Notes: generated by a model not told the origin, from the sequence alone. A DNA stretch of 30,302 nucleotides from an uncultured Prevotella sp. (GCA_900770025.1 CAAGIW010000050.1:1-30302); one strand, 5' to 3'. Positions 7,753 through 17,454 are shown, numbered from the stretch's first letter. Numbers and translations are program-made.

Positions 7753-10599
7753 CTATTTTATCACTATCTTCTTCCCGTTTCTGATGTATAAGCCTTTCGA
7801 CGGATGCTTTACTTGAACACCACTGAGCGTGTAAATGCGGTTCTGGGAAGTGCTTTCCTGTGCTGTGGCCATAGGTACCTTGCTGATTCCCGTGAGTATG
7901 CCGTCGGCTTCTTCATCAGACAACTCTACTATGTTCTTGAACTTGCCTATGCATTCAGTATAGTCAATGTTCTGCATATAGTCATCAATCAATGATTGTT
8001 TAAGTTCGTCAACCAACGATTTCCTGATGTACAGCGTGGCACTGGGAGCATACATATATCCACATAGTCTCAGGTTCAGGTTCTTATTCAGTATATACAT
8101 GTTCTTCATGGGATAATCAGGACAAGCACTTTCTTCCATGAATGAATAATAGCCGTCGTCTAACAACACGCTTCCGAAGTAAGTGGAATCCACCGTCTGC
8201 GGCAATACATAGTTCTCAGTCTTCCTCATGCTGGGGTATTTGACGAGGGTGGTTGTGTCTTTGTCGTAGAGCACACCATCAACAGTTGTGAAATAAGGGC
8301 TCTCGCCTGCGTAGATGATAATTTGTTCCAGTCGGTTGAAGTTCAAGGCAGAGGTTCCAATATGCTCTATAGAGGGCGGGAAACCGAAATATCTGACGCT
8401 GTCATACGCGCAACTATAGCTGTGGAAAGCATTGTCTGCAATGCGCTTCACCGTGTGATATTCTTCCTCGGCCATCGGATCTTTCAAATTCCGAGGAAGC
8501 ACCTTTTCACGTATATCAAGTACACTGTCCTTGACATTGTATGTTCCACAGACGGCAGTCATCTCTCCTTCACTTTCAGACACATAGTGAACGTTTTTCT
8601 CTTCCACATGCTTAGTCACCACCTTGAAGGCATTGTCGATACCTGGTATGCTGCGGAAGGCCTCTGCACTCTCCTCGGGCACACACAGGTACACCTTTCG
8701 TTGACTCTGAAATCCCTCGAAATATACAGGCACAGCTTCAGCCCAAAGATCCACAAGTTTCACACCTTGGCCGGCAATAGAACCAACCATACGTTCTATA
8801 GACGAAGGAAGATAAACATATTCTACAGAGGTGGCGCCCTCTGAGATTGCATATTCGCCAAGACCTGTCAAGCCCTCGTTTCCTATCACCGAATGGAGAT
8901 GGGTGGTGCCTTCAAAAGCTCTGGGCATTACCACCTCCGTTCCCTCAGGGATGCGATAGACTCTGTCGGTGCGAGCGCAGGGATAAGCCACAAGCCTTTC
9001 CAACGTATCTTCTATTCCTTCAGCAAGACCGCTCCACGTGTTGAACAATACTCCATCTATATCATACACCCTGCTGTTGCCACTTTCTACTGTAATATTC
9101 TTCAAACGCCGGCATCCGTAGAAAGGAGACCTGTATACATCAGTGGCTGCAGGTATGGTGACGTTCTCAATGCTGGTATAGGCAAATGCTCCTTCAGAAA
9201 TATATTCTAAGTTTGCCGGAAACTTTATCTCTTTGATTCCATCACAATATGCAAACGCATCTCCACTGATAGTCTTCAGTGACTCGGGGAATGTGACACC
9301 TTGCAGCGGAGTGCCATAGAATGCAGCAGAACCGATATATTCAAGTCCTTCCGGAAATTCTATTTGATGCATATTTGTCTCCTTGAATACACCATCTTCT
9401 ATTCTTTTCAATTCATTAGGCAAGTCGATGCTTTCCAATTTGGAGCAGCCCTCAAACATGTATGAAGGTATTATTGTCAGGCTATTGGGCAATTTGACAG
9501 TGGTGAGATATTTGCTAAATTTATGATATTTTCCTATTTTTGTCAGAGGGGCTTCTATAATCAGTTCCCTTGCCCCACATGAAAGAGCTCCATCTGCAAT
9601 GGCAGCCACTATAAAGGACATGCCCTCATATTCCACCGTTGCAGGTATGATGAGCGTGCCATCATCAGGCACATTGCAAAAGTTTACGCTCACCACGTTT
9701 CCTCCCATTGGATGATAACTCACATTGTCCTTCCAAAAATTAGGCAGCATCAAAGTATAGTCTTTCCATCCCTCTGCCTCACTATACTTCTTGTAGCCTG
9801 CAAAAGACACATAGATCTTTGCACCTTTGGCAAACACTCCACTGCCCAATATGGCAGGTTCGTCTCCCAAGGCACTCACCGTCTTGGCACCAGCAAAGGC
9901 AGAGTTGCCGATGCTTTTCACGGAAGCGGGAAGAACAATGTTTGTCAATTCTACAGGGAAAGCCTTTTCCTCTATGGACTCAACGGTCGCAGGCAAATCC
10001 ACGTTTTTCAAGTTTCTGCATTTTGAGAAAGCGCTTTTTCCAATGTGCTTCGTATCAGGAGAGAACACCACATTCTCCAACATTGTATTTTGATACAAAC
10101 AATAGTCAGGCACGCTGTCCATTTCGAGTGTCACATTCTTTACACCAGTGATACACCCAGAGGAACATTCCTTGAGAGATGCAGGGAGATTGAGATTGTC
10201 ACATAAGTTGATGGCGGATCTACCTGTTATGCTCCTCAGTTTAGAGCCCTTGGCTATAATCATGGAATCCAATCGTTTGCCAACACCATGCCCCATGGAT
10301 TGAATTGTTTTCACCGTTTTGGGCACAACGATTTTCTTGCATTTCTTGTAATCAGGAAAGACTTTGGTTCCTTTGGTGTATGCAGGAACATTCAACTTTG
10401 TCACCTCATAGGTTACGCCATCAATGATAGTGGTTTCAGGAATAACAAGTGTGCTGTCTGCAAGATACTTCACTTGTGTCAGCGTGGCTTCATTGTCTTC
10501 GAGGCTATAGACCAGTGTGTCTTGTGCCTCTGTCTGTGCTTGTGCATACATTCCCCATGCAGCAAGGCAGCAGACCGCTAATAATTTAAGATGTTTCAT
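7753..10599 (-). CDS. BspA-like leucine-rich repeat surface protein with C-terminal sorting-type tail
   Basis: 948 residues with an N-terminal signal peptide (MKHLKLLAVCCLAAWGMYAQAQ). Most of the protein is LRR_5/BspA-type repeats, seen as recurring blocks such as IG.SAF..C..LK.V.LP.TVE.I...AF. Repeat tracts lie at about 150-260, 340-500 and 540-620, with less regular regions between and after. The end (YTLSGVQVKHPSKGLYIRNGKKIVIK, here split: YTLSGVQVKHP then SKGLYIRNGKKIVIK) is the short C-terminal tail common on secreted Prevotella proteins and probably marks export or anchoring by the type IX-like route. Known members bind host proteins or other bacteria; the ligand here is unknown. It is a single-gene unit with a long structured leader and a hairpin after the stop. 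Confidence 0.9.
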   Translation of the reverse strand: MKHLKLLAVCCLAAWGMYAQAQTEAQDTLVYSLEDNEATLTQVKYLADSTLVIPETTIIDGVTYEVTKLNVPAYTKGTKVFPDYKKCKKIVVPKTVKTIQSMGHGVGKRLDSMIIAKGSKLRSITGRSAINLCDNLNLPASLKECSSGCITGVKNVTLEMDSVPDYCLYQNTMLENVVFSPDTKHIGKSAFSKCRNLKNVDLPATVESIEEKAFPVELTNIVLPASVKSIGNSAFAGAKTVSALGDEPAILGSGVFAKGAKIYVSFAGYKKYSEAEGWKDYTLMLPNFWKDNVSYHPMGGNVVSVNFCNVPDDGTLIIPATVEYEGMSFIVAAIADGALSCGARELIIEAPLTKIGKYHKFSKYLTTVKLPNSLTIIPSYMFEGCSKLESIDLPNELKRIEDGVFKETNMHQIEFPEGLEYIGSAAFYGTPLQGVTFPESLKTISGDAFAYCDGIKEIKFPANLEYISEGAFAYTSIENVTIPAATDVYRSPFYGCRRLKNITVESGNSRVYDIDGVLFNTWSGLAEGIEDTLERLVAYPCARTDRVYRIPEGTEVVMPRAFEGTTHLHSVIGNEGLTGLGEYAISEGATSVEYVYLPSSIERMVGSIAGQGVKLVDLWAEAVPVYFEGFQSQRKVYLCVPEESAEAFRSIPGIDNAFKVVTKHVEEKNVHYVSESEGEMTAVCGTYNVKDSVLDIREKVLPRNLKDPMAEEEYHTVKRIADNAFHSYSCAYDSVRYFGFPPSIEHIGTSALNFNRLEQIIIYAGESPYFTTVDGVLYDKDTTTLVKYPSMRKTENYVLPQTVDSTYFGSVLLDDGYYSFMEESACPDYPMKNMYILNKNLNLRLCGYMYAPSATLYIRKSLVDELKQSLIDDYMQNIDYTECIGKFKNIVELSDEEADGILTGISKVPMATAQESTSQNRIYTLSGVQVKHPSKGLYIRNGKKIVIK

Positions 10600-10673
10600 A
10601 GCTTTATTACTTAAAGATGGTTAATATTGAATCTCTTATGTATATATACAAAACGGCGCGGACTCCACTTGTT

Positions 10674-10802
10674 CACAGTAGTGGCATCGCCAAACGCCAA
10701 TCAAAAACAACAAGTAAATCCACGCCTTTCTGAGGCGAGTGTTCACTCTTAACGCTGTTTTTGATTCTCTGTTGTTGGGTAAATTGGCGATTTCCTACTG
10801 TG
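10674..10802 (-). ncRNA. 129-nt nested hairpin in the long leader of the BspA-like gene (candidate structured RNA)
   Basis: Four co-linear stems are visible: CACAGTAG (10674-10681) with CTACTGTG (10795-10802); ATCGCCAA (10686-10693) with TTGGCGAT (10784-10791); AATCAAAAAC (10699-10708) with GTTTTTGATT (10757-10766); and CGCCT (10723-10727) with AGGCG (10733-10737). A near-ideal leftward promoter at 10975-10945 would transcribe it. AACAAC at 10706-10711 could also pair with GTTGTT near 10771, offering an alternative fold. It could be an independent small RNA or a cis-acting leader element of the gene at 10599. I do not recognise a named RNA family. Confidence 0.5.
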
Positions 10803-10944
10803 AGAATTAAAAGCTACGGCTCGTTATGCTATGAGGTTTTCTTTTCTTCTTTGCCCCAAAGGGCCCTGCATTCATATTTAAGTTACACTTCTTTTCATTC
10901 CCTATGACACCGCACTCCGTGCGCACAGTGCCAAAGGGTTGCTG

Positions 10945-10975
10945 CAAATATACATCTTTTTCTTATTGTGACAAA
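10945..10975 (-). promoter_or_regulatory. Near-perfect Bacteroidetes promoter, leftward
   Basis: TTTG (10975-10972), exactly 19 nt, then TATATTTG (10952-10945). Transcription would start near 10938, giving a leader of about 340 nt before the BspA-like start codon and running through the nested hairpin. It lies about 60 bp from the divergent kinase promoter. Confidence 0.7.
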
Positions 10976-11037
10976 AAACATTGTAATTATTTTGACTTGT
11001 TCGATGCGCATATCCCACAAAAAAGGAGGGATAAAAT

Positions 11038-11068
11038 TTTGATAGTTGTATAAAATAGACTACATTTG
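11038..11068 (+). promoter_or_regulatory. Near-perfect Bacteroidetes promoter for the histidine kinase and metal efflux genes
   Basis: TTTG (11038-11041), 19 nt, TACATTTG (11061-11068). Transcription would begin near 11074. The TTG at 11066, which could otherwise be taken as a start codon, lies inside the -7 element, so the kinase must start downstream, at the ATG at 11120. Confidence 0.75.
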
Positions 11069-11119
11069 CAACAGGTAGGAGGCGGATGCTTGGGCACACA
11101 CCTCGAAAAATATGAAGAC

Positions 11120-13060
11120 ATGCCACAACAATCGTTAGAGCAAGAGATTGAACGCTTGAGGGAAGCGTGCGCTTCTTTGAAAAGCGAGAACGAGAGACTG
11201 AAGCAACAGTTGTGTGAGATGAAGCACAAGATCTCTGCTGCTGGGGATGCCGATGGCACCAGTTTCCGCGAGCGCTATGCCATCAAGGTGCTCGATGCCC
11301 TGCCCGATATGCTCACGGTGTTCGACATGGAAGAGAGGTGTATCGACGTGGTGTCTAACGAGGCAACCAACCATGTGGGGCCCAGTGTCAGCGAACTACG
11401 GGGCACCATGATGAAGGACAACCTGCCCGAAGAGGCCTACCTCAACATCCACAACAACCTGGAGAAGGTGAAAGCCACGGGCAAGAGTTCGGTGGCCTAC
11501 CATGAATTGAACGTGCACGGCGAGCACAAACACTTTGAGAACCGCATCTTTCCGCTCGACAACAAGTATGCACTGGTGATGTGCCGCGACATTTCTGACC
11601 GCGTGGAGGTGGAGCGCAAACGCTCCATGTTCAGGAAAGCACTCGACACAGTGAGCGACGGCGTGGTGGGAGTGAGCGCAGAGGGCAAGCTGATTTATGC
11701 CAACAAGCAGATAAGAATGATGTATGGCATCGAGGACTTTCTGAAGGATGACGATGTGCTGCAGATAAAGGCCATGTGGAAAGACCACTCTTTCCAGGAA
11801 TGCGTGGAGCTCATCCAGGAGCAGGGAGGCATCACCACGTTCCAGTTTAAGCAGCAAGACAGTGCCACGGGCAACACCACCTATCATCACGTCACGGCCT
11901 TCGTGATGCAGGATGACGAGCAGGCCAGCTACTGGTTTTTCTCGAAAGACATCACGGAGGTGATCAAGAGCCGAGACAAATACCGCGAACTCAACCGGTT
12001 GCTCGATGCCATATTAAATAATGTGCCCGTGTATCTCTTTGTGAAGGAGACGGGCAACGACTTCAGATATATCTATTGGAACAAGGCCTTTGCCGAGTTT
12101 TCCAAGATTCCGGCCGACCAAGTGTTGGGAAAGACCGACTTTGAGGTGTTCCCCAACGCAGAGGATGCCAAGCACTTCAGGGAAGACGACATGAAATTGG
12201 TGGCGATAGGCGACACCATCAACAAGCAGGAGTCATACGTGAACGCAGAGGGAGAGACCAGAGTGGTGCAGACTCTCAAGACGCTGGTCTATCGCGAAGG
12301 AGGCAGTCCGCTGCTTGTGGGCGTGTCGTGGGACATGACCGACATGAACACCATAGAGCAAGAACTGGTGAAGGCGCGCATCAAGGCAGAGCAGTCTGAC
12401 CGGTTGAAGTCGGCCTTCCTCGCCAACATGAGCCACGAGATACGCACCCCGCTCAACTCCATCGTGGGCTTCTCCAGTCTGATGGCCACAACACAGACAA
12501 GCGCCAACCGCACCCGCTTTGCCAGCATCATCAAGGAGAATGCCGACATACTGCTGCGACTTATCAACGATGTGCTCGACATCGCCAAGATAGAGGCCGG
12601 CACATTGGAGTATGTGCGCCGCCCCATCAACCTGCGCAAAGTGTGGATATCCATCTTCGATACCTATTGCAACCGGATGCCACAGGGGGTGCAGATGAAG
12701 TTGGAGGTGCCGTCCACCGACCTGATTATCAGCGAAGACAGGAGCCGCTTGCTGCAGGTGATAGGCAACTTGGTGACCAATGCCACCAAATTCACCCACC
12801 AGGGCACCATCACCGTGGGATATACGTTGGAGAAGCAATGCGCACACTGCTTTGTGAAAGACACGGGTATCGGCATCGCCGCAGACAAGATAGGACAGGT
12901 GTTCGACCGCTTCGTGAAGTTCAACACCTTTTCCCAAGGCACCGGTTTGGGCCTATCCATCTGCAAGATGCTGGTGCAGAAATGGGACGGCGACATCTGG
13001 GTGGAATCAGAAGAGGGCAAAGGCTCTGTGTTTCATTTCACCATTCCGCTGCACCGATAG
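11120..13060 (+). CDS. Soluble triple-PAS sensor histidine kinase without receiver domain
   Basis: 646 residues from ATG 11120. No membrane segment is visible. Layout: an N-terminal coiled coil (about 5-45), three PAS-like domains (about 50-160, 175-280, 292-412), a dimerisation/phosphoacceptor domain with NMSHEIRTPLNSIVGF (phospho-His about 439), then the ATPase domain with NLVTNATKFT (Asn about 554), DTGIGI (about 581-586) and GTGLGLSI (about 607-614). It would sense a cytoplasmic signal (redox, ligand or metal state is not decidable) and autophosphorylate. There is no response regulator next to it on this strand; the metal RND genes follow 70-95 bp downstream, and a lone receiver lies at their far end on the other strand. 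Upstream extension to a TTG at 11066 is excluded by the promoter. Confidence 0.92.
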   Translation: MPQQSLEQEIERLREACASLKSENERLKQQLCEMKHKISAAGDADGTSFRERYAIKVLDALPDMLTVFDMEERCIDVVSNEATNHVGPSVSELRGTMMKDNLPEEAYLNIHNNLEKVKATGKSSVAYHELNVHGEHKHFENRIFPLDNKYALVMCRDISDRVEVERKRSMFRKALDTVSDGVVGVSAEGKLIYANKQIRMMYGIEDFLKDDDVLQIKAMWKDHSFQECVELIQEQGGITTFQFKQQDSATGNTTYHHVTAFVMQDDEQASYWFFSKDITEVIKSRDKYRELNRLLDAILNNVPVYLFVKETGNDFRYIYWNKAFAEFSKIPADQVLGKTDFEVFPNAEDAKHFREDDMKLVAIGDTINKQESYVNAEGETRVVQTLKTLVYREGGSPLLVGVSWDMTDMNTIEQELVKARIKAEQSDRLKSAFLANMSHEIRTPLNSIVGFSSLMATTQTSANRTRFASIIKENADILLRLINDVLDIAKIEAGTLEYVRRPINLRKVWISIFDTYCNRMPQGVQMKLEVPSTDLIISEDRSRLLQVIGNLVTNATKFTHQGTITVGYTLEKQCAHCFVKDTGIGIAADKIGQVFDRFVKFNTFSQGTGLGLSICKMLVQKWDGDIWVESEEGKGSVFHFTIPLHR

Positions 13061-13105
13061 GCTTCGCTCCCCTCACATTGCAATCTGATTGCATAAATAA
13101 ATGCC

Positions 13106-13113
13106 TACCTTTG
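13106..13113 (+). promoter_or_regulatory. -7 element before the metal efflux operon
   Basis: TACCTTTG matches TAnnTTTG. Transcription would begin near 13119, leaving only about 10 nt before the ATG at 13129 but about 37 nt before the ATG at 13156. No good -33 was found at 19-21 nt, so activation by a regulator is possible. Confidence 0.4.
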
Positions 13114-13128
13114 CATCCATAAATACCA

Positions 13129-14361
13129 ATGGCTATGGATGAAAAGGGTTCAAGAATGAGGACAAAGAGAAACATTATCCCAACAAAACAGGTGATGCAG
13201 ACTGCACTGCCGTTTGCTTTCGTGGCCGTGGTTCTGTGGGCCGCGCTGTGGGCTACGGCAGGTTGTGCGGATCACAACCACCGGCATGGCGAGGAGGAAC
13301 ATGCGCAGGCGGAGGAACATGGCGACAAACTGCATGAAGACGAGATAGTGCTGTCGGTGCATCAGGCGGAAGAGGCAGGCATACACACCGAGAAGGTGAG
13401 CAAGCAACCGTTCAGAGCAGCCCTCTGCGTGGGCGGACAGGTGGTTCAGGCGCAGGGCGACGAGCATACGGTGGTGGCCACATCGCCGGGCATCGTGTCG
13501 TTTGCCGGCACCTCGCTGACAGAGGGTACCGCCGTGGGGCGCGGACAAACCGTGGCATATGTCTCGGCAAAAGGACTGCAAGACGGCGAACCCACCCTGA
13601 AAGCGCGCGCTGCCTACATGGCCGCCAAGGAGGAATATGAGCGGGCACAGGCGCTGACGAGCGACAAGATTGTGTCGCAAAAGGAGTTTGCACAAATCAA
13701 ACTGCAATACGAAACGGCCCGAGCAGCCTATGAAGCCGTGGCAGGAAAATACACAGAGAGGGGCGTGGCCGTGAGCACTCCGATGGGAGGCTACGTGAAA
13801 AATCTGTTGGTGAGACAGGGAGAATATGTGAGCGTGGGACAGCCCATCGCCGTGGTGGCACAGAACAGGCGACTGCAGTTGCGGGCCGACGTGCCAATAG
13901 CCGATGCTGCCATGATGCACAGAGTGAACGGCGCACGCTTTATGACCGAGGGCTCTGACTCCATTTACAACTTGGACCGCCTGCACGGACAACTGCTTTC
14001 CTACGGGCGCAGCGTGGCAGAGGGGGCTGCCTACATCCCCATGACCTTTGAGTTTGACAACGTGGGGCAAATCATCTCGGGGGCCTTTGCCCGTGTGTGG
14101 CTGCTGACCGATGAGCGTCAGGGGGTGGTGAGCGTGCCCGTGGAGGCACTGACAGAGGATCAGGGCACCACGTTTGTGTATCTGCAAGTGCATCCCGATG
14201 CCTACAAGAAAAGGGAAGTGGCCACAGGGGCGAGCAACGGCCGCCGCATAGAGATAGTGAAAGGACTGAAAGAGGGCGAAAAGGTGGTGACAAAGGGCGC
14301 ATACCAGATAAGGCTGGCCGCATCGTCCACCGCCATCCCTGCGCATAACCACAACCATTAA
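13129..14361 (+). CDS. Heavy-metal RND periplasmic adaptor, CzcB/CusB type, His-rich lipoprotein
   Basis: 410 residues if read from 13129. ATG at 13156 (MRTKRNIIPTK) is an equally good start that gives a cleaner signal peptide and leader. A lipobox TAGC (Cys 46 by the longer numbering) is followed at once by a His/Glu-rich segment (DHNHRHGEEEHAQAEEHG), and the protein ends in AHNHNH, so both ends look able to bind Zn, Co, Ni or Cu. Between them lie the two lipoyl halves (ATSPGIVSFAGTSLTEG and STPMGGYVKNLLVRQGEYV) flanking a helical hairpin, then the beta-barrel. It connects the pump at 14374 to the outer membrane channel at 17451 and probably passes metal to the pump. Gap to the pump gene is 12 nt. 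Confidence 0.93.
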   Translation: MAMDEKGSRMRTKRNIIPTKQVMQTALPFAFVAVVLWAALWATAGCADHNHRHGEEEHAQAEEHGDKLHEDEIVLSVHQAEEAGIHTEKVSKQPFRAALCVGGQVVQAQGDEHTVVATSPGIVSFAGTSLTEGTAVGRGQTVAYVSAKGLQDGEPTLKARAAYMAAKEEYERAQALTSDKIVSQKEFAQIKLQYETARAAYEAVAGKYTERGVAVSTPMGGYVKNLLVRQGEYVSVGQPIAVVAQNRRLQLRADVPIADAAMMHRVNGARFMTEGSDSIYNLDRLHGQLLSYGRSVAEGAAYIPMTFEFDNVGQIISGAFARVWLLTDERQGVVSVPVEALTEDQGTTFVYLQVHPDAYKKREVATGASNGRRIEIVKGLKEGEKVVTKGAYQIRLAASSTAIPAHNHNH

Positions 14362-14373
14362 CCCCGCCAAACC

Positions 14374-17300
14374 ATGCTGAACAAGATTATCCATTTCTCG
14401 CTTCACAACCGACTGATAGTGTTGGTGGCGGCGGCGCTGCTGATGCTTGCCGGACTATATACGGCACACAGGATGGAGGTGGACGTGTTTCCCGACCTCA
14501 ATGCGCCCACCGTGGTGGTGATGACAGAGGCCGGCGGAATGGCACCCGAGGAGGTGGAGCGGTTGGTAACCTTCCCCATTGAGACGGCAGTGAACGGTGC
14601 CACCGATGTGCGCCGCGTGCGCTCTTCGTCCACCACGGGCTTCTCCATCGTGTGGGTGGAGTTTCAATGGGGCACCGATATATACAGGGCCCGTCAGATA
14701 GTGTCGGAAAAGATTGCCGTGGTCAAGGATGCCCTGCCGCAGAGCGTGGGTAATCCCACCTTGGGACCGCAGTCGTCGATACTCGGCGAACTGATGTTTG
14801 TGGCGCTTACTGCCGACACCACCTCGCTGCATCACCTGCGCACCATAGCCGACTGGACCATCCGCCCCCGACTGTTGGCCACGGGCGGCGTGGCACAGGT
14901 GTCGGTATTGGGCGGCGACATACGCGAATACCAGTTGCTGCTGCAGCCCGACAGGATGCGCCACTACGGTGTGTCGCTCAACGAAGTGCTTGATGCGGTG
15001 AACGGAATGAACCAAAACGTGACAGGCGGAGTGCTCTATGAGTATGGCAACGAATACATTGTGCGGGGGATGCGCTCCACCACCTCGCTGCAACAGTTGG
15101 GCGAGTGCGTGGTGAAACGCAACGGCACGGCCCCCGTGATGCTGCGCGACGTGGCGGAAGTGAGGATAGGCAACCGCACGCCCAAGATGGGTGTGGCATC
15201 GCTCAAGGGCAAGGCCTGCGTGATGCTCACCGTGACCAAGCAGCCCCATGTATCGACCCTGAAACTGACAAAGCAGATAGACGAGGCCTTGGAAGACCTG
15301 CAGAAGACACTGCCCGCCGACGTGAAGATGAGCACCGACGTGTATCGCCAGGAGCGATTCATCAACAGTTCGATAGACAATGTGAAGACGGCACTCTACG
15401 AAGGCGGCTTCTTTGTGATGGTGGTGCTCTTCCTCTTCCTGATGAATGTGCGCACCACGGTCATCTCTTTGGTCACCATCCCCCTCGCCTTGGTGGTCAG
15501 CATCCTCACGCTACACCTGATGGGACTGACCATCAACACCATGAGTTTGGGCGGAATGGCCATAGCCATCGGGTCGTTGGTGGATGATGCCATCGTGGAT
15601 GTGGAGAATGTGTATAAGCGACTGCGCGAAAACCGCTTCAGGGCCGACGAGGACATCAAGATGAAACTGAACGTTATCTACGAGGCTTCGCGCGAGGTGC
15701 GTATGCCCATCCTCAACTCTACCCTGATAATCATCGTGAGTTTTGTGCCTCTGTTCTTCCTCAGCGGCATGGAAGGCCGACTGTTGGCTCCCTTGGGAAT
15801 CGCCTTTATCACGGCCCTTTGCGCCTCCACGGTGGTGGCACTCACCCTCACCCCCGTGCTCTGCAGCTATCTGCTGGGCAAGAACAAGGGGGGAAAGATA
15901 GGCAAGGAGCCGCCCCTGACCATCTACCTGAGAAGCCATTACCTGCGCATGTTGCAGTGGGCGGTGGCTCATGGCAAGACGGTGCTCGCCGTGGCGGGCG
16001 TGCTGCTGGCAGTGGCTCTCGGCACATTCTTCTCGTTGGGCAGGAGTTTTCTGCCTCCCTTCAACGAGGGTTCGTTCACCATCAACGTGAGCACGCTGCC
16101 CGGAATCTCCCTGGAGGAGTCTGACAGGATAGGAAGAAGGGTGGAAGAACAGTTGCTGGCCGTGCCCGAGATACAGACGGTGGGCCGGAAAACGGGGCGT
16201 GCCGAATTGGACGAACATGCTCTTGGGGTGAACAACTCTGAGATAGAGGCTCCCTTTGTGCTCGACAAGCGTTCTAAAGACGAGGTGATGGCCGACATAC
16301 GCCACCGGTTGGAGAGCGTGCCGGGCATCAGTGTGGAGGTGGGAGCGCCCATCACCCACCGCATCGACGCCATGCTCTCGGGCACGCAGGCCAATATCGC
16401 CATCAAACTTTTCGGGGATGACCTGAACAAGATGTATGCCATTGGCCGACAAATAGAACAGCAGATAGAGCACGTGGAGGGGGTGGCCGACCTCAATGTG
16501 GAGCAACAGGTGGAGCGACCCCAACTGCAGATTATCCCCCAACGCACGCAGTTGGCAAGATACGGCATCACCATGGCAGAGTTTGGAGAGATGCTTCGGG
16601 TGCTCCTTGCGGGCGAAGCGGTCAGCACCGTGTATGAAGGTAACAAGTCGTTCGACTTAGTGCTCAAGGTGGACCACGACCATGCGGCCACGGCAGAGAG
16701 CATCCGCCGACTCACACTTGCCGTGGACGGTGGTGCCGTGCCCCTGTCTTCAGTGGCTCAGGTGGTGTCGGCTATGGGCCCCAACACCATCAACAGAGAG
16801 AACGTGTCGCGCAAATTGGTGGTTTCTGCCAATGTGGCTGGCCGCGACTTAGGCAGTGTGGTGAGCGACATACGTCAGGTCATTGACGAGAAAATCACCC
16901 TTCCCGAGGGTTATCACATAGAATATGGTGGACAGTTTGAGAGCGAGCAGGAGGCTTCGCAGACACTTTTGGTGGCCTCTGTCTTTGCCATCTTGGTCAT
17001 ATTCCTGCTGCTTTTCAACCAGTTTCGTGATGTAAGGCAGTCGGTGGTGGTGCTCTGCAACCTGCCATTGGCACTCATCGGCGGCGTGTTGGCACTCCGT
17101 ATGAGCGGCGGTGTGCTCAGCATTCCTGCCATCATCGGCTTCATCTCGCTCTTTGGCATAGCCACCCGCAACGGCATGTTGCTCATCAGCAGATACAACG
17201 ACCTGCGAGATGATGGCCTCAGCGTTGGTGAGAGCGTGATGAAAGGGTCGGCCGACCGGTTAAATCCCATCCTGATGACGGCACTCACCTCGGCTTTGGC

Positions 17301-17454
17301 ACTGATACCCTTGGCATTGGGAGGCGACCTTCCCGGCAATGAGATTCAGAGTCCGATGGCAAAGGTGATACTGGGCGGACTGTTCACCTCCACCCTGCTC
17401 AACGCTTTTGTGATTCCTGTGATGTATATCCTTACAAACAAAAACAGAATATGA
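14374..17454 (+). CDS. Heavy-metal RND efflux pump, CzcA/CusA (HME) family
   Basis: 1026 residues, normal for the family. N-terminus MLNKIIHFSLHNRLIVL and VDVFPDLNAPTVVVMTEAGG are typical of CzcA/CusA. TM4 carries the proton-relay acidic residues in AIAIGSLVDDAIVDVEN (around residue 400), closer to the CusA form than to the DFG form of CzcA. The porter segment has AELDEHALGVNNSEIE and THRIDAMLSGTQANIAIK. Of the methionines that CusA uses for Cu(I) only the one in the IDAMLSG region is evident, so monovalent copper is not clearly indicated; with the His-rich adaptor, a divalent metal is at least as likely. The stop codon overlaps the next start (ATGA, 17451-17454), indicating translational coupling. 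Confidence 0.94.
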   Translation: MLNKIIHFSLHNRLIVLVAAALLMLAGLYTAHRMEVDVFPDLNAPTVVVMTEAGGMAPEEVERLVTFPIETAVNGATDVRRVRSSSTTGFSIVWVEFQWGTDIYRARQIVSEKIAVVKDALPQSVGNPTLGPQSSILGELMFVALTADTTSLHHLRTIADWTIRPRLLATGGVAQVSVLGGDIREYQLLLQPDRMRHYGVSLNEVLDAVNGMNQNVTGGVLYEYGNEYIVRGMRSTTSLQQLGECVVKRNGTAPVMLRDVAEVRIGNRTPKMGVASLKGKACVMLTVTKQPHVSTLKLTKQIDEALEDLQKTLPADVKMSTDVYRQERFINSSIDNVKTALYEGGFFVMVVLFLFLMNVRTTVISLVTIPLALVVSILTLHLMGLTINTMSLGGMAIAIGSLVDDAIVDVENVYKRLRENRFRADEDIKMKLNVIYEASREVRMPILNSTLIIIVSFVPLFFLSGMEGRLLAPLGIAFITALCASTVVALTLTPVLCSYLLGKNKGGKIGKEPPLTIYLRSHYLRMLQWAVAHGKTVLAVAGVLLAVALGTFFSLGRSFLPPFNEGSFTINVSTLPGISLEESDRIGRRVEEQLLAVPEIQTVGRKTGRAELDEHALGVNNSEIEAPFVLDKRSKDEVMADIRHRLESVPGISVEVGAPITHRIDAMLSGTQANIAIKLFGDDLNKMYAIGRQIEQQIEHVEGVADLNVEQQVERPQLQIIPQRTQLARYGITMAEFGEMLRVLLAGEAVSTVYEGNKSFDLVLKVDHDHAATAESIRRLTLAVDGGAVPLSSVAQVVSAMGPNTINRENVSRKLVVSANVAGRDLGSVVSDIRQVIDEKITLPEGYHIEYGGQFESEQEASQTLLVASVFAILVIFLLLFNQFRDVRQSVVVLCNLPLALIGGVLALRMSGGVLSIPAIIGFISLFGIATRNGMLLISRYNDLRDDGLSVGESVMKGSADRLNPILMTALTSALALIPLALGGDLPGNEIQSPMAKVILGGLFTSTLLNAFVIPVMYILTNKNRI

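Noticed and set aside
10674..10802. Integron attC site or hammerhead-type ribozyme
   Set aside because: A GTTGGGT box is present but no matching partner box in the right place, no integrase is in view, and the conserved hammerhead core is not found.
11066..11119. Extended kinase start at a TTG codon
   Set aside because: The TTG is the end of the -7 promoter element TACATTTG, upstream of the expected transcription start; ATG 11120 fits better.
13150..14406. 418-codon minus-strand frame opposite the metal adaptor
   Set aside because: Antisense shadow with His/Cys-rich composition; the plus strand carries a clear adaptor family protein.
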